A stretch of DNA of 64,000 nt. Origin: Mytilus edulis (taxonomy: Eukaryota > Mollusca > Bivalvia > Mytilida > Mytilidae). The stretch's first letter is position 1. Every line of letters starts with the position of its first letter. The notes beneath the pieces were generated by a model. It had not been told where the DNA came from and searched no databases. It saw nothing but the letters and a program-made list of their open reading frames with translations. The stretch is taken from contig NC_092344.1 of the NCBI RefSeq assembly GCF_963676685.1, positions 90,426,749-90,490,748 on the forward strand. The letters are read 5' to 3'. Of this stretch, positions 48,877-61,109 are shown in pieces. The translations under genes and the position numbers were made by a program.

Positions 48877-50090
48877 CTTAGTGACGCTAAGATAAAATTG
48901 TCTTATCAAGATTGCGCAATCGTCACATGTTGACAAATCAACATTATCAAACTGTATTTTTCACATATTATTAATAATATATATCTTTATTCTGTCAAAC
49001 CTGTACTCATTTTATTAATCGAGTCAATACGCGTATATTTGGAACAAAAATATATTTAAGATGTAATTTTTTTAGGTTCTTTTCGTTTTTGATATAAAAT
49101 GACTAAACACATACTACTTTACACTTTCAGATAGGAAACTCATACCATTCTAAACCACATCAGAGGACCGAAACTGTTTTCTGGATTTACGTTACGTCCA
49201 AAGCCAAATATCTGAAAGCCAAGTATGTTTTAGAACCGGAACAGTTCACGATCTACATCACAAAAAAAAACCATATAATAGCGAAAATCCATCTTAGCCC
49301 GCAAAGGATGTTGAGACCTTATTTCGTATCTTTCAAAATGTATTAACGGACAAATTTCGAAGGATTTGTTATACATCATGATTGATTGTCTACTAGCAGA
49401 GGTATAAACCCAGTGCTGTAAAAATGATAACAACACTTTATAAATTGCATTCCTCCGCAGCGCTTTGAAAGTGTGATTCAAAACGAAGTAAAGACTGCTG
49501 TTTAAATGTTTGCAAACACACAGACTATAGATGTTGAATAACACATTGCGATTTATCTGATTTTTTGCATCATTCAAAATCTTGTTTAGTTAATGCCATT
49601 ATCAACATAGGAAAACGGAAAATTACTAGTAACAGTGAATTATTTTTTAGATAAAAGAGCCAATCATTTTCCTAAATGCACTATATTTCATATATCAAAA
49701 CACGTATTTGTAGAAAGAAATCTTTTTAATAACGAAAAGACAACAATCAATAAAATAACATTTTGAAGTACAAATGAGGTTTGCAGACTTTCTCACATTG
49801 TTCTATTTAATCGAGTATAGTTTATTGTTGCGCATATTTTTCAACACATTAGTATATTCTGACGGTAATGATACTCGATCTGTATGATTATATACATGAA
49901 AAAACCCATACATATCATTTTGGTTAAATGAAATGATTCTCTGTTGAGAATTGTATAGAAGTTGCAGACATTACAATTGTCGATTGTGTGCTATATGAGA
50001 CAAGAAGAACACACAGTTCAATTAGCTTACTGAAAATAATGGTTCATTTTGATCTGCGCCAATTTTGAATCATTACTTTTTATTCTAAAA
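48877..50090. other. Intergenic, no gene seen
   Basis: AT-rich upstream flank of FAS1-A. The 115-codon open frame at 49230-49577 has no recognisable domain, signal or splice context, and I regard it as chance. Confidence 0.5.
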
Positions 50091-50300
50091 GAAGGATGAA
50101 AGATACCAGAGGGACAGTCAAACTCATAAATCGAAAATAAACTGACAACGCCATGGCTAAAAGTGAAGGACAAACAGACAAACAATAGTACAACTGACAC
50201 AACATAGAAAACTAAAGAATAAGCAACACGAACCCCACCAAAAACTGGGGTGATCGCAGGTGCTCCGGAAGGGTAAGCAGATCCTGATCCACATGTGGCA
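50091..50300 (+). repeat. Dispersed repeat family D, copy 1
   Basis: Shared with 63861-64000 in the same orientation: GATACCAGAGGGACAG, AACGCCATGGCTAAAA and ACACAACATAGAAAACTAAA. I recall this family as common in mussel sequence. Confidence 0.75.
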
Positions 50301-51491
50301 CCCGTCGTGTTGCTCATGTTTTAACAAATCCGGCAAATAGTCGAATTCGGTAGGTCACATTCATGTAAGGGAAAGCGATTTTAGTTACAACGTAAGGAAT
50401 ATATCCGATATCATCTGTGAAACGGTTATTCCATAACTGTCAACCAACTCGTGATGGCGTTCGTAAAATTTACGAAGGGATGATTTCAACTTCACCATTT
50501 GGAACTCTTCGTTTAATAGCTTCCTTATAAGCAGCAACCCTCTATAAAGAAAATTATGATAGGAAATACAAGCACGGGAATAACGTATCAATTGGGAGAT
50601 ATAAACCCCGTATGCAAGCGCTGATGGAATGTTGCTACATAGAAATGGAAATTTCATAATTGGAAAGCTGAAATCATATCTTTTGTCGTAAAGTTTTGTT
50701 TTCAACCGACCCTCATTTTCAATTTCTAGATGTTAGTCAAGATATAAGACCGACTTAACTGTATCTGTTCGATCCTTTGTTTTTAGTTCGATTGGATAGA
50801 TGCGTTCAAAATAGTCACAAAATTTTGAGTTATTTAGACAGAGAACATCATTTATATAGTGGAACATAAAGTTAAAGGATATTGCTTACTTCTTATTTTT
50901 CTTTCTAAGAAGTTCCTGTATGAAGTCAGCCTCATAATAATGAAGAAACAAGTCGGCGAGAAGAGGGGCACAATTGATTCCCATTGGAATGCAGACAGTC
51001 TGTTGAAAAACACGTCCTCCGAACAAAACAAATATGTTGTCAATCATAAAATCAAGCATCTTGATAATGTTAGATTCAGAGATTTTTTTGTTTAAATCAG
51101 AGTGATCCTTTACAAAGTAGGATTTATCCCTCCCTAAGACAAGTGACTTTTATCTACGTTGGCCATTCTTTTTTATGAAACAAAGCAATACCAACTCTTT
51201 CAATTTGTCTTTTAGTTTGGAATGTGGAATATTTGTGTAAAGTGTAGAAAAGTCAAATGTTTAAATAGTATATTGCAAGATGAAAGAGATTAAATTGTAT
51301 GTACTCTAAAAGATCTTTGGAATTTTTTAGTATCCATATATGATTCACGCCACCTCTAGAATAGGCAGTTTCACAATAACTTTAAAACCTGGCTTTGATT
51401 ACTGATAAAATAGATGTTAATAATTTAGAAAGAGGTTTCGTGGAGCACTTAGAAGACCCAGCAATATACCGTTGTTTGTAAGGACACTTAT

Positions 51492-53149
51492 TTATGGCAA
51501 TGTCAAAGCAAAAGTTAAAACAACTGATGGATTATCAGAAACTTTTACATGTAATTCTGGTGTGAGACAAGGTTGTACTTTAAGTCCTTGGTTATTTGCA
51601 ATGTATATAAATGAACTTGCAACTGAAATTGAGAACAGTGGTGGAAATGGCATCTTTATACATGAGAACTTTCATAACGTTATGCTACTACTCTTCGCAG
51701 ACGATCTTGCACTTATAGCCGATACACCAATTGATCTACAGAGAAGATTAAACAATTTAGAAAAGTATTGCGAAAAGTGGAATATGACTATAAACATGGA
51801 CAAATCAAATATTGTTGTATTTAAAAATGGAGGTAAATTATCTAAAAACGAGAAGTGGTACTTCAATAATGAACCTTTAACAGTTGTCAGTTATTATAAG
51901 TATTTAGGAATATATTTTTCCAATAGACTGAAATGGACTTACTGTTGCAAAACATTACGAATGCAGTGTGAAAAGGCTCCGAACATGATAAAACATTGTA
52001 TGTGTAAACTTGGAACTAGAGATATAAATCTTGGATTTAAGTTATTTGACTCTATGGTTGCTCCAATTCTTTATTATGGTGCAGAATTATGGGGAACAGA
52101 GAAAGTGAAAGACATTGAAACTGTTCAAAATAAATTTTGTAAATGGCTACTAGGAATGGGCCAAAAGACTAATAATCACATAGCAAGAGGTGAATGTGGC
52201 CGTCATGAACTATATATAAATTATGCGTGTAAACCTATTAAGTATTTTCTACACTTACAATGCATGGATGATAACAGACTTCCAAAACTATGCTATCGTA
52301 TGATGTTTAAAATGAATGAACATGGACGTTTAAATTGGTGTTCTAAAGTGCAAAGACTATTATTTTCAAATGGATTTGGTGTTGTATGGGAAAGTCAAAG
52401 TGTTGGAGATGCAAAATTGTTTTTACATTTATTTAAACAGAGACTTACAGATATAAACTTACAATCTTGGTCAGATTATATTGGCAACTCATCAAAGTGT
52501 GCTTTTTATTCAAAAGTTAAGGATTATATTTGTATAAATGAAAATATACAGAAACTGTCATATAATCTTAGATATGAAATTTTTTCAATTTTATGTTCAA
52601 ACCATAAGCTAGCTATTGAACAAGGTAGACATGAAAACCAACCAAGGGAAAATAGGTTGTGTAAAATTTGTAATACAAATGAAATAGAAGATGAATTCCA
52701 TTTTGTACTAGTTTGTCCAATTTTGGCTGATATAAGGAGAAATTTTTTACCATCATGGTGTCAAAGTAATTGTAACAGAGACACTTTAACTAGTCTTTTT
52801 AGAACAGAAAATTTAATTACTTTGAAAAATCTGGCTGTATTTTTGAAAAAAGCTAAATGCTGTAGAGAAGAAGTCTTGTCACTATGACTTGATCAAATGA
52901 ATATACTAAACATGCTAAATAAATAAATAAATAAATAAATTTATTACAAATACAAGTTTATAAAACTTTTTGAAAATTAATAGATATATATATATATATA
53001 TGTTGGTAATATTTGTGTGTTGTATTGTTTAATATATGTTATTATTGAACTGTAGTTGATATTAAAATGTGAATTTATAAGTGTACCGTGGGCTGGAGGC
53101 CTGTTTTTGTACAATAAACTTGATTTGATTTGATTTGATTTGATTTGAT
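51492..53149 (+). mobile_element. 5'-truncated non-LTR retrotransposon (LINE) with 12-bp TSD
   Basis: AAGGACACTTAT flanks it at 51480-51491 and 53150-53161. It starts inside the reverse transcriptase domain, keeps an intact frame to the end of the protein, and has a 3' UTR with an ATAA microsatellite (52916-52942), a TA tract (52982-53000), AATAAA at 53113-53118 and a (TTGAT)n tail. Truncation and target duplication are the signature of target-primed reverse transcription. It interrupts the Penelope-like element between the codons for KC and those for RYIAG. Confidence 0.93.
51493..52887 (+). CDS. LINE reverse transcriptase, C-terminal part (464 residues)
   Basis: The frame holds the RT motifs SGVRQGCTLSPWLFAMYIN and LLFADDLALIAD (the FADD catalytic box). 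It continues through KYLGIYF and the thumb, and ends with a zf-RVT-type zinc motif, CKICNTNEIEDEFHFVLVC. The endonuclease and the N-terminal half of the RT domain are missing because of 5' truncation, so the copy cannot be autonomous. No stop or frameshift interrupts what is left, so insertion is recent compared with the host Penelope-like element. I cannot fix the clade from sequence alone; the short-repeat tail is not poly(A). Confidence 0.9.
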   Translation, partial: YGNVKAKVKTTDGLSETFTCNSGVRQGCTLSPWLFAMYINELATEIENSGGNGIFIHENFHNVMLLLFADDLALIADTPIDLQRRLNNLEKYCEKWNMTINMDKSNIVVFKNGGKLSKNEKWYFNNEPLTVVSYYKYLGIYFSNRLKWTYCCKTLRMQCEKAPNMIKHCMCKLGTRDINLGFKLFDSMVAPILYYGAELWGTEKVKDIETVQNKFCKWLLGMGQKTNNHIARGECGRHELYINYACKPIKYFLHLQCMDDNRLPKLCYRMMFKMNEHGRLNWCSKVQRLLFSNGFGVVWESQSVGDAKLFLHLFKQRLTDINLQSWSDYIGNSSKCAFYSKVKDYICINENIQKLSYNLRYEIFSILCSNHKLAIEQGRHENQPRENRLCKICNTNEIEDEFHFVLVCPILADIRRNFLPSWCQSNCNRDTLTSLFRTENLITLKNLAVFLKKAKCCREEVLSL

Positions 53150-53400
53150 AAGGACACTTATGTAGTTTAGGTATCCAATACAGTGATGGAATATCCAGTT
53201 CTTCATCTTTGTCCGAAATTCCAAAGGAACATAGAACAGACCTTTGATTATCCAGGATTTACTCTTTGGTAAGTGTCGTGAGGGTATATGTTGAGTTTCC
53301 AAGTAATTTGTCAGTACTTAATTCGTTTATCAAGCAGTTAATGTAATGAGTTTTACACACCAAAACGATGTTGTATGTTACAAGTTTGAACATTTTGATA

Positions 53401-54744
53401 GGTCAGTCATGCATTTTTAAATGAATTTTTCCAAAAAGGGAGGTAATTTTGACTGACAATTCTATAAAGGGAGGAAGCGACTGTATTATGGAAATATAAA
53501 CATGATTGGCAAACAGTTGAGACTGTAAAAAAAAACAGAATTGCGAAAGAATAACTGCTCTGTTCTGTTTCGTACATAGCCTTCATACCTCGCAATGATA
53601 TCCCAAATGATTTGTTGGAATAACTGAAATGGGATTTTTTTCAACTTTTTGACAAATTTAAAGATAATCACCAAAACATCTGAAAGACGTAGAAGCTTGA
53701 TTTGAAGATGTTTTAATAAAGGTACAGGTAATGTAAATTTAACTGAGTTTCGTACAAACATCTATGAAATAGACCAAGGGCAAACATGTTTCGTTTTGGA
53801 GATGTATTATACATGTGGATTTATGTCACACTTTTAAATGTCCATTTGACTTGATAAATGCAAAAAATCTTAAATTTTAAGCAGATTGATAATATAAACA
53901 TATCTTCAAACTTATAGTATGTAACGCCAGACGCGCGTTTCGTCTACTTATAATACTAATCAGTTGAACGCTCGAACCAAATCAGTTGTAAGGCTATATC
54001 AAATACTAAGTTGAAGAATATTGAAAACAATAAATCCCGAAAAGTTGTGTTAAATGCGGCGATGACAATATATGCATTGGGTAAGAATAGTGTTTTGATT
54101 AATTTAGATTTATGTAAAAGGATATTTTGTAGACCGTATCATGGATATTTCATGTCAACACAGAAGTGCTGGTGATCAACTGCACGAAACAATTCAATAA
54201 CAAAGAGACATATCAATTTGCCTTCCTGCTGTTATGATTAGAGAGGAACTGATTATAGCCTTATTAAGATGTAACCCGTGTTCTTAATAAAAAGCCTGGT
54301 ATCGTTGAAGATATTTTATATTGAAAGGCTAACAAGAGAACAAACATCAATTGTTGATTGCCGTACGGAACCTTTTAGCTGCTTACTTTTACGTCATTTG
54401 ATCTGTAGTTAATCGTGCCATATCTTTTTTAATACACGCAGCGAACAATTTAAAAAACAAAACTAAATCAAGACCATAAGTGATATGCGTTTGTCAGGAA
54501 GAGTATTCATTTGAGTTGTTTAATATTTGTTTTCTGTGTAGAGGTTTTTAAAGACTGTTGTAATATTGTTTGTTAAGGTTTGTTTTTTTGCTAAAGTTTT
54601 TCATCCGTTTTTGCTTTTATTGCTCCCTTCTTGTCTCCTAGCTATTTTTGGGATGACAAAGAAATCAAATCCACCATATCTATATACCAACCTCATTGCT
54701 TAAAGTTTGTCAAAACATAAACAATTCTAATCAATTTTTAAAAA
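53401..54744. other. Intergenic, FAS1-B downstream flank
   Basis: AT-rich; the part to about 53760 may be a further decayed piece of the Penelope-like element. A short GCCAGACGCGCGTTTCGTCT word at 53930-53949 is, from memory, the edge of a mussel dispersed repeat. No exon seen. Confidence 0.4.
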
Positions 54745-54750
54745 TTTATT
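54745..54750 (-). terminator. Polyadenylation signal AATAAA of FAS1-B
   Basis: On the minus strand AATAAA lies 80 bp after the FAS1-B stop codon. Confidence 0.6.
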
Positions 54751-54829
54751 AAAATATTTTATAAACATCAACAAAATATATAACAATTAATAGATAATAT
54801 AACTGTATTTACAATAACATTATGTTTTC

Positions 54830-57800
54830 TTATTTCGGAGGTAACAAAACTGTGTCAATGACATGGATGACGCCATTTGTGACGGGTACATTGGCCATGG
54901 TAACCTTGGCATCGTTTATCATCACACCACCTGCAAAATAAATAAAAGAAACAAATAGAAATTTTAAACAACTTCTTAGAACTGAAAAAAACTTTAGTTT
55001 GCAGTAACCATAGGATTAACGAGTTAAACGTATGGCAGAAACTATTGTCAATTTTTGGCAACGCAAGTGCCCATATGAAGACAGTACTGTCTTACATTAG
55101 CATCTATGCTGCGACATCAAAGGTGTTTCAAACAATCTCCATTTAGTAGAATTATAAACAATTAAAAAAATGTTTAATAAACTATCAGACTTTGAATCAA
55201 TAATGGAGACCTACTGTCTAACAATTCATTAACTGTACACATTTATTGCATAAATATTTTAAAAGTGAAACAATCGTTTGAATAACTGTCAAGATAATAG
55301 AATAAATCCTAGGACAATTCATTGTATTGTATTTTATATATGTGTAACTTATATTACCTGAACTTAATTCTACTTTTACTGATTTGCCCTCTACAGTTGG
55401 TACCATTCCGTTTGATAGCCCGACACTGTAGACTGTTCCCTTAACAACATGGTACGTCAGCACGTCTACAATATAGGATGTAAAAGATTATATATTTTTT
55501 TCAAGACATTGCATGTATTATTTCTACTAAAGTGTTTGAAGGACACAAACCATGTCCCTCCCACAGCTGTTTATTCTCATTGGTATAATTGATAAAAATT
55601 ATGATAACACTAAATAGCTTAACTTTTTAAGAAATCAACGAAAGACCAATTTGGAACAATGCCTACAGATAACAAATAAAGTATCTTCTCTCTTTATTTA
55701 GATATTCATAACATTTTCTAAATATACACACACAAACAAACAAACAATTGTTCATTTATATATGTATGTGCTGTCTCATTGACATTAACCACACCCTGCC
55801 CGCCCTATGACGAACTCAAAGCAATTGTACGAAAAATTGTACAACAGATATTTGATTCTCTATACAAAACACGTATGAATGATTATGATGTATATCATTA
55901 TCGTTTGTCAAAAAGCAGGTTAACGAAGGATATGGAAATTAATACACCTTAAAGTTTGACAAGTCTTACCGATGAGAGCTGTCTGGTTCTGTAGAAGTTT
56001 GTTAATCGCATCTGGTGGGAGTTTGTTGAATGCTTCATTTGTTGGTGCAAACAAAGTAAATGGGCCACCTACAAAACACACATTTTTGTTACTGTAAAGG
56101 AAAAATCGAGAGAATTATTTAGCACTGAATTAAGTATAAACCTATTTTCATAAAACTGGCAGTCAGTGTTAATAGCGTAAATCCCTATACTGGTATTAAA
56201 AAATCATTGTATTTGTCAAATAAAGATACAAACATAATTGTATGATATTATTAAACAACTAGCTCTGGAGTTAGGTATCATTTAAGAAATAAAATGATGA
56301 AAACACGTAAACCTTTTTTAAATTGTCCGTTTATAAATTTTGAAATTATAAAGAAACTAAGGTTTCAACTCCCTCGTGCAAAGTTGACCTTAGCAGTATT
56401 TTTTTGTCATATAGCTCTTCAAATGTTTCGGTACTTAAACATCCTCGGATTCCAAATATTTGGCTTTGAACGTGCTTGATGAAGGTAAATCCAGAAAAGT
56501 GCTTCGGACGAATAAAAATATTAAACGTGTTGTTTTCAATTTTTTACAAGGTAAAAGAATGATAAATTATACTCCTTTTGCATTAAGAGACCTATAGTGA
56601 CAATTTAATACATGCATGTTCTGTTCATATGTTGCAAGTTATTTTTTTACAGAAAAATAATAAGCTCTTGCATGTTTTGGGTTTTGATTTATTATTTCGA
56701 TCTATCTTTCTTTATCTACCGGGAAAGCTATTGCTGTAATGTGTACTGTGTAAAAGTCAATATATTTGCACATTTGCTTTATGGGTAACTTTCTTGTGAG
56801 AACGAAACTCTATCGTTACTTTTCCTTTTATTATTTCCTGATAATGGTGTGAAATAAAAAAGAATAGACTTGCATACACAAAAACATTGGAACATTTATA
56901 GTCATTGATAACAGCTGCGTATATAAATCCCTTTCCTTTCAACATTGGAACATTTATAGTGACTGATAACAGCTGCGTATATAAATCCCTTTCCTTTCAA
57001 CATTGGAACATTTATAGTGACTGATAACAGCTGCGTATATAAATCCCTTTCCTTTCAACATTTGAACATTTATAGTGATTGATAACAGCTGCGTATTTAA
57101 ATCCCTTTCCTTTCAACATTTGAACACATATAGTGATTGACTACAGCTGCGTATATTAATCCCTTTCCTTTTTTGGACAAAATTAAATACAAAATGATAG
57201 TTTTATCCATCCTACCTGATAATGTTGCCCCAAGATTAGCTCTAACTACTGCGTATACAAGACTCGAAAAATCTTTTTGACTTGCTGCAAACTGTACAAT
57301 ATTTTGAGTTGGGATCTCTGCAAGTACTTGGTCAATGACATGGATGACGCCATTTGTTGCATTTTGGTCAGCCAGTACTACCTTGCTCCCATCTACAGCT
57401 ACTGTCTGTGGGTTTTAAAAAATATGTATGACGCTATTGCGAATTTACAAAAAGGCACGGATATTCCAAATGCTAATGGGTTTTGTTGAGGAATCTTGAT
57501 TGTATATCATCTATTTGTTTCTGACATTCTGCTTCAACTTATGATTTAAATAGCTCCTGTGGTATCTTTTAATCTTTGCTAATACCTAATGGTGTTTTAT
57601 TTCAAATTGACCATTGTGTATTTGTGTACGTGTTACTGTTTGTTGAACAATTTGACATGCATCATTATGCATATATATATATATAATTGCTGTCACAACA
57701 TATTTGCAAACATATTTTATTTTGTTATAAACATCTATGACGTACTTTTTAGTATTTTTATGAAATCTCAATGACCGCGATCCCATTTGTGTAAATTCTA

Positions 57801-60187
57801 CTGAGAGAGAATTAATAAAAGAAAATATATGCTAAGCTTTATATTAAGATAACAAGATGGGATATAAAATGTCAATAAGACAACTATTCATTAAGACTAA
57901 AACATAAAGATGTAATAAATACAAATAAAATTGAAAATGGAAATGGGGAATATGTCAAAGAGACAACAGCCCAACCAAAGAGCAGACAACAGCTGAAGGC
58001 CACCAATGGGTCTTCAATGTAGCGAGAAACTCCCGTACAGGTTATCGAACCGTTCTCAACCATGAGCAAGGAACAAACTTACAAATACTACAACAAATGA
58101 GGGAAAATATACAACATATGAATGAGTTTTATGACTTTGGACATATACAAAAAGGTGGTAGAGTTGAACAGGTTTGCGACTTTACAGCCCTAACCTAACA
58201 TGAACGGTGTTGTAACTCCACAACATAAGAACTGTGATAATGATCAGGAAAGAGCTTGATTCATCAGAGCACCCAGAGTACAAATAACAAATTACTAAAG
58301 ACAAAAGACATTTACAGCGGATTTCATTGAGTTTGTAGCGAAAGGTAATAATTTTGGTTATTTTGCTTGTTAGCTTAACCGTGAAGTCATTATTAGGTCA
58401 GGTATACTGCCCTCCTTTCGAAGTAGCATAGTCCAACAGACAGATAGATTGGTTTTCTGTCGGACTAATCTATTCTTAAAGTAGGGTAGTTTACCTAACC
58501 TAACAATGACTTCACGGTTCAGCTAACAAGCAAGCTAACCTAAGATATTACCTCTGGCTACGCACTTAATGGAATTCGCTGTAAAGTTATACCGATTACT
58601 GAGTACTAGCTGGTTATGCATTTTTTGAATAGATATGAGGAAGATAGAAAATGTTTGAAAGCAACAAATTTACCTGTCCGTAAATATTAATTCTAGCTTT
58701 TGCACCATTTAGCGTGGTTGCTGTCATATCATTGGTTAATTGACTTGAGTAAACTTTACCGCTCAAGACATGGAACAGCAGTACAGACTTCAGCAGTTGT
58801 TTGTCATTCATTAATTTATTTAAAACAGCTGGAGGTAAAGCTGCAAAGGCTGCATCAGTGGGTCCAAATACCGTAAATGGACCTGTAATTTGGAGAACAG
58901 CTAAACATTAGTAGACGATAGATACTTTTGTGTAGTAAAACTGCATACAACCTTGCAGTTTAATTTGGGCTTTCACCATTTTGTTTGCTCTAAATGTTCT
59001 TTTATTAGGATACAAAAATTAGACAAGAAATAATTATCATACCAGATCAAATGCCTTGTAAGACTTAGCTTTTGTCTGTTTGTACTATGCATGTTGCTAC
59101 AATGGTAGCTGAATGTTACAATCATCTATAATAAAACGAAGACCTAATATCAGAAATAACCACTGAAAAATGATAGTTATATATTGAATTTAATAAAACA
59201 AAGCCAGGTAATACTAGTAAACATGATGAAGTCTGCTGCTAGAATTTTATAGCACGTCATACGTATTCCTAATCAGAAGCAAATTTTGCTGGATATTTAA
59301 GAGTTGTTTTATTTAGTTTAAAACACATCTTTGATGAAAGGAGAAGGTCCAGTAAGACCCCTTTTTGGCCCCAAAATATAGCAGTTTTACAAAAATGTTA
59401 AAATGTAAACTTTTATTTATTAATTGAACAGTAGAATGCTTCTGTTACATAAATATAGGCTGTTTTTGACAATACAATGCACATATATCGGGTACAAGCA
59501 CCATTAAGTCATGCTCAATCACTGAAATCTTCACAATTCTAGCATTTTAGTTAAATTTTAGACGGTTTTCGTGTAAAACGAAAGTGGCCGCATTCGTGTT
59601 CATCCTTAAAATAAAAATGTAAGTTGTATTTTATGATAATACATAACATATATAAAGGTTGAGGATGAACACGGAAGCGGCCCCTTTCATTTTTGACAGA
59701 AACCATCTGAAAAGTGGCATTTTTTTGCATATTTGGTAGATTTTTCATATTTGAGCTTGAATCGGATCGTTTTTAATGACAAAATCAGTTAAAATCATTC
59801 ACTTATACTAATTGAATCAAATAAAATAGACACGTAAGTGTTTTAAAAAGCAGTCAAAATCTTTCGTCAGATGAACCTGAAACTTGAGGCCTAAATTGGT
59901 CCTTACCGGACCAACTCCTTTTCATGAGGGAAACGTAGTACTAGCATGTTTTATACCACAGAGACACCCATCACCATGACTCATTATAAATATTTGATAT
60001 TTATTTCTTCTTTAATTTCCATTAAAAGTGAAAGAATATATGACTAACCTTGACCGGACAAAGTATCAGCAAGTCCTGCATCTGTGACTAATTTTACAAG
60101 AGTTTTAGCACCAAGTTTTTCTGCAAGTTCTGGTATTGTCTGCGCATTTGAAAGCACAAAACAGACCACTAACAAGATCATTTTCAT
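54830..60187 (-). CDS. Secreted protein with two FAS1 (fasciclin) domains, paralogue B, 281 residues
   Basis: Six exons in transcription order: 60187-60049 (ATG), 58882-58674, 57405-57216, 56068-55970, 55465-55358, 54930-54830 (TAA). Phases 1, 0, 1, 1, 1 are identical to paralogue A. Residues 1-15 (MKMILLVVCFVLSNA) are a signal peptide, followed by QTIPELAEKL, nearly the same mature start as A. FAS1 domain 1 is about 18-147 (GPFTVFGPTDAAF; QNATNGVIHVIDQVL). Domain 2 is about 148-280 (GPFTLFAPTNEAF; TYHVVKG; NGVIHVIDTVLLPP). The same QNATN sequon is kept. The first donor is GTTAGT. Likely an extracellular adhesion or matrix protein; a byssal or shell role is possible but not shown here. The pair arose by tandem duplication. 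Confidence 0.94.
56884..57173. repeat. 58-bp tandem repeat, 5 copies, in FAS1-B intron 3
   Basis: Copies start at 56884, 56942, 57000, 57058 and 57116. Each carries CAGCTGCGTATATAAATCCC, that is, an E-box-like CAGCTG next to a TATATAAA word (TATTTAAA and TATATTAA in the last two). The array ends 43 bp from the donor of exon 57405-57216. Confidence 0.92.
57935..58080 (+). repeat. Dispersed repeat, single copy here
   Basis: GGGGAATATGTCAAAGAGAC and CCACCAATGGGTCTTCAATG are words I recall from a family widespread in mussel sequence. There is no second copy in this window, so the call rests on memory alone. Confidence 0.4.
58311..58585. mobile_element. Foldback MITE-like element, 275 bp, in FAS1-B intron 2
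   Basis: TTTACAGCGGATTTCATT at the left pairs with AATGGAATTCGCTGTAAA at the right. Inner words (TTGCTTGTTAGCT, CCGTGAAGTCATT) also pair with the other side. The arms are about 120 bp with some mismatches and the centre is about 35 bp. Non-coding. Confidence 0.8.
59337..59921. mobile_element. TIR element, 585 bp, with a second inverted repeat inside
   Basis: AAAGGAGAAGGTCCAGTAAG at 59337 pairs with CTTACCGGACCAACTCCTTT ending at 59921. Inside, GGCCGCATTCGTGTTCATCC (59587) pairs with GGATGAACACGGAAGCGGCC (59663). Non-coding, in FAS1-B intron 1. Confidence 0.72.
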
Positions 60188-60240
60188 GGTGCCAGTTATT
60201 TAATTATTCAACGTTAATAATCTCATTTGATTCGATATTC

Positions 60241-60280
60241 CTTTTATATTCAAAATTGCACGTTTCCATTCAGACGACAT
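60241..60280 (-). promoter_or_regulatory. Core promoter candidate of FAS1-B (TATA box and shared 10-mer)
   Basis: On the minus strand TATAAAAG lies 54 bp upstream of the ATG, and ATGTCGTCTG (plus strand CAGACGACAT, 60271-60280) lies 30 bp farther up. The arrangement matches FAS1-A. Confidence 0.6.
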
Positions 60281-61109
60281 GCTGATAACAGAAACAATTG
60301 TATAACATTGCTTTGGTAACACATGTGACAAGCAGTTTGACATAATAGTTAAGACACAAAGATTCCTCTGTCAAATCCATAAATAAAGTATGACCTTATA
60401 CGAGGTTAGGTACTTTTTAGTTCTGATGTCCTCAAATGCTTTATTTATTTGATTCACGTACTTTTAATGTCGAGCGTACCTTATGAAGGATGTATTTATT
60501 TATTGAAATTTGATCTTTAGATTAATGAATTCTCCCTCATGTATAGCTCTGATTTTTCTTATCCGATTTTGGATGTATACTTTTTGGCCTTTTTTATCAG
60601 CTCTTCCACGTTCGTTTCATTAGGTTTTGAAAATTTTGCATTAGATTTAATGATTTCTTTTTTCTAAAATGTGCATTGATCTTCAGCATTAAATTGATAC
60701 CGTTAATGTTGATATTGCAGAAAAATATGTACACTGGAGTTAGTATCTTAGCGCTAATTTTACCTATAGTACTTCTTGTACATAAGTATTGCTATGATAT
60801 AAAATAAAACTTTGCATATTAACTTGTTTGTGTTAAACAAGCACACTCTTACTCAAACATTTGTCATTGAACAAGTCTACTTTGATTTATAAACAACTTT
60901 AACTTATCAAGTATTTTTTAACCTTTTCAACTTTTGATCTTCAGTGTTGTACAACTTTGTACTTTTTTCACTTTCGATCTTTTATATCTGGGCGTCACTT
61001 GTAAGTCTTGTGTGGACAAGGCGCGTTTTTGGCGTATTGAATTTTAAACCTGATGCTTTTTGTTATCTATTAATCATGTTTTTCTTTGTCTAATATGTTC
61101 TATTAATTT
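60281..61109. other. Upstream flank of FAS1-B, no gene seen
   Basis: AT-rich, no paired splice sites or recognisable frame. Confidence 0.5.

Larger units (their letters stand above)
50385..53400 (-). mobile_element. Decayed Penelope-like retroelement, split by a LINE
   Basis: Reading the minus strand from about 53400 down, pieces of a Penelope-type reverse transcriptase appear in order. They are IPSLYWIPKLHKC (before the LINE) and, after it, YIAGSSKCSTKPLSKLL, IPHSKLKDKLKEL, FGGRVFQQTVCIPMG, APLLADLFLHYYEADF and FPFLCSNIP. Several stops and frameshifts break the frame. The catalytic YxDD box reads YIND (plus strand 50844-50858), so the first catalytic Asp is lost. The copy is dead. The GIY-YIG endonuclease region was not found. 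It lies between the two FAS1 genes. Confidence 0.75.

Noticed and set aside
49230..49577. 115-codon minus-strand frame between the FAS1 genes
   Set aside because: No signal peptide, domain, splice site or repeat relation seen; plausible by chance in this length of intergenic DNA.
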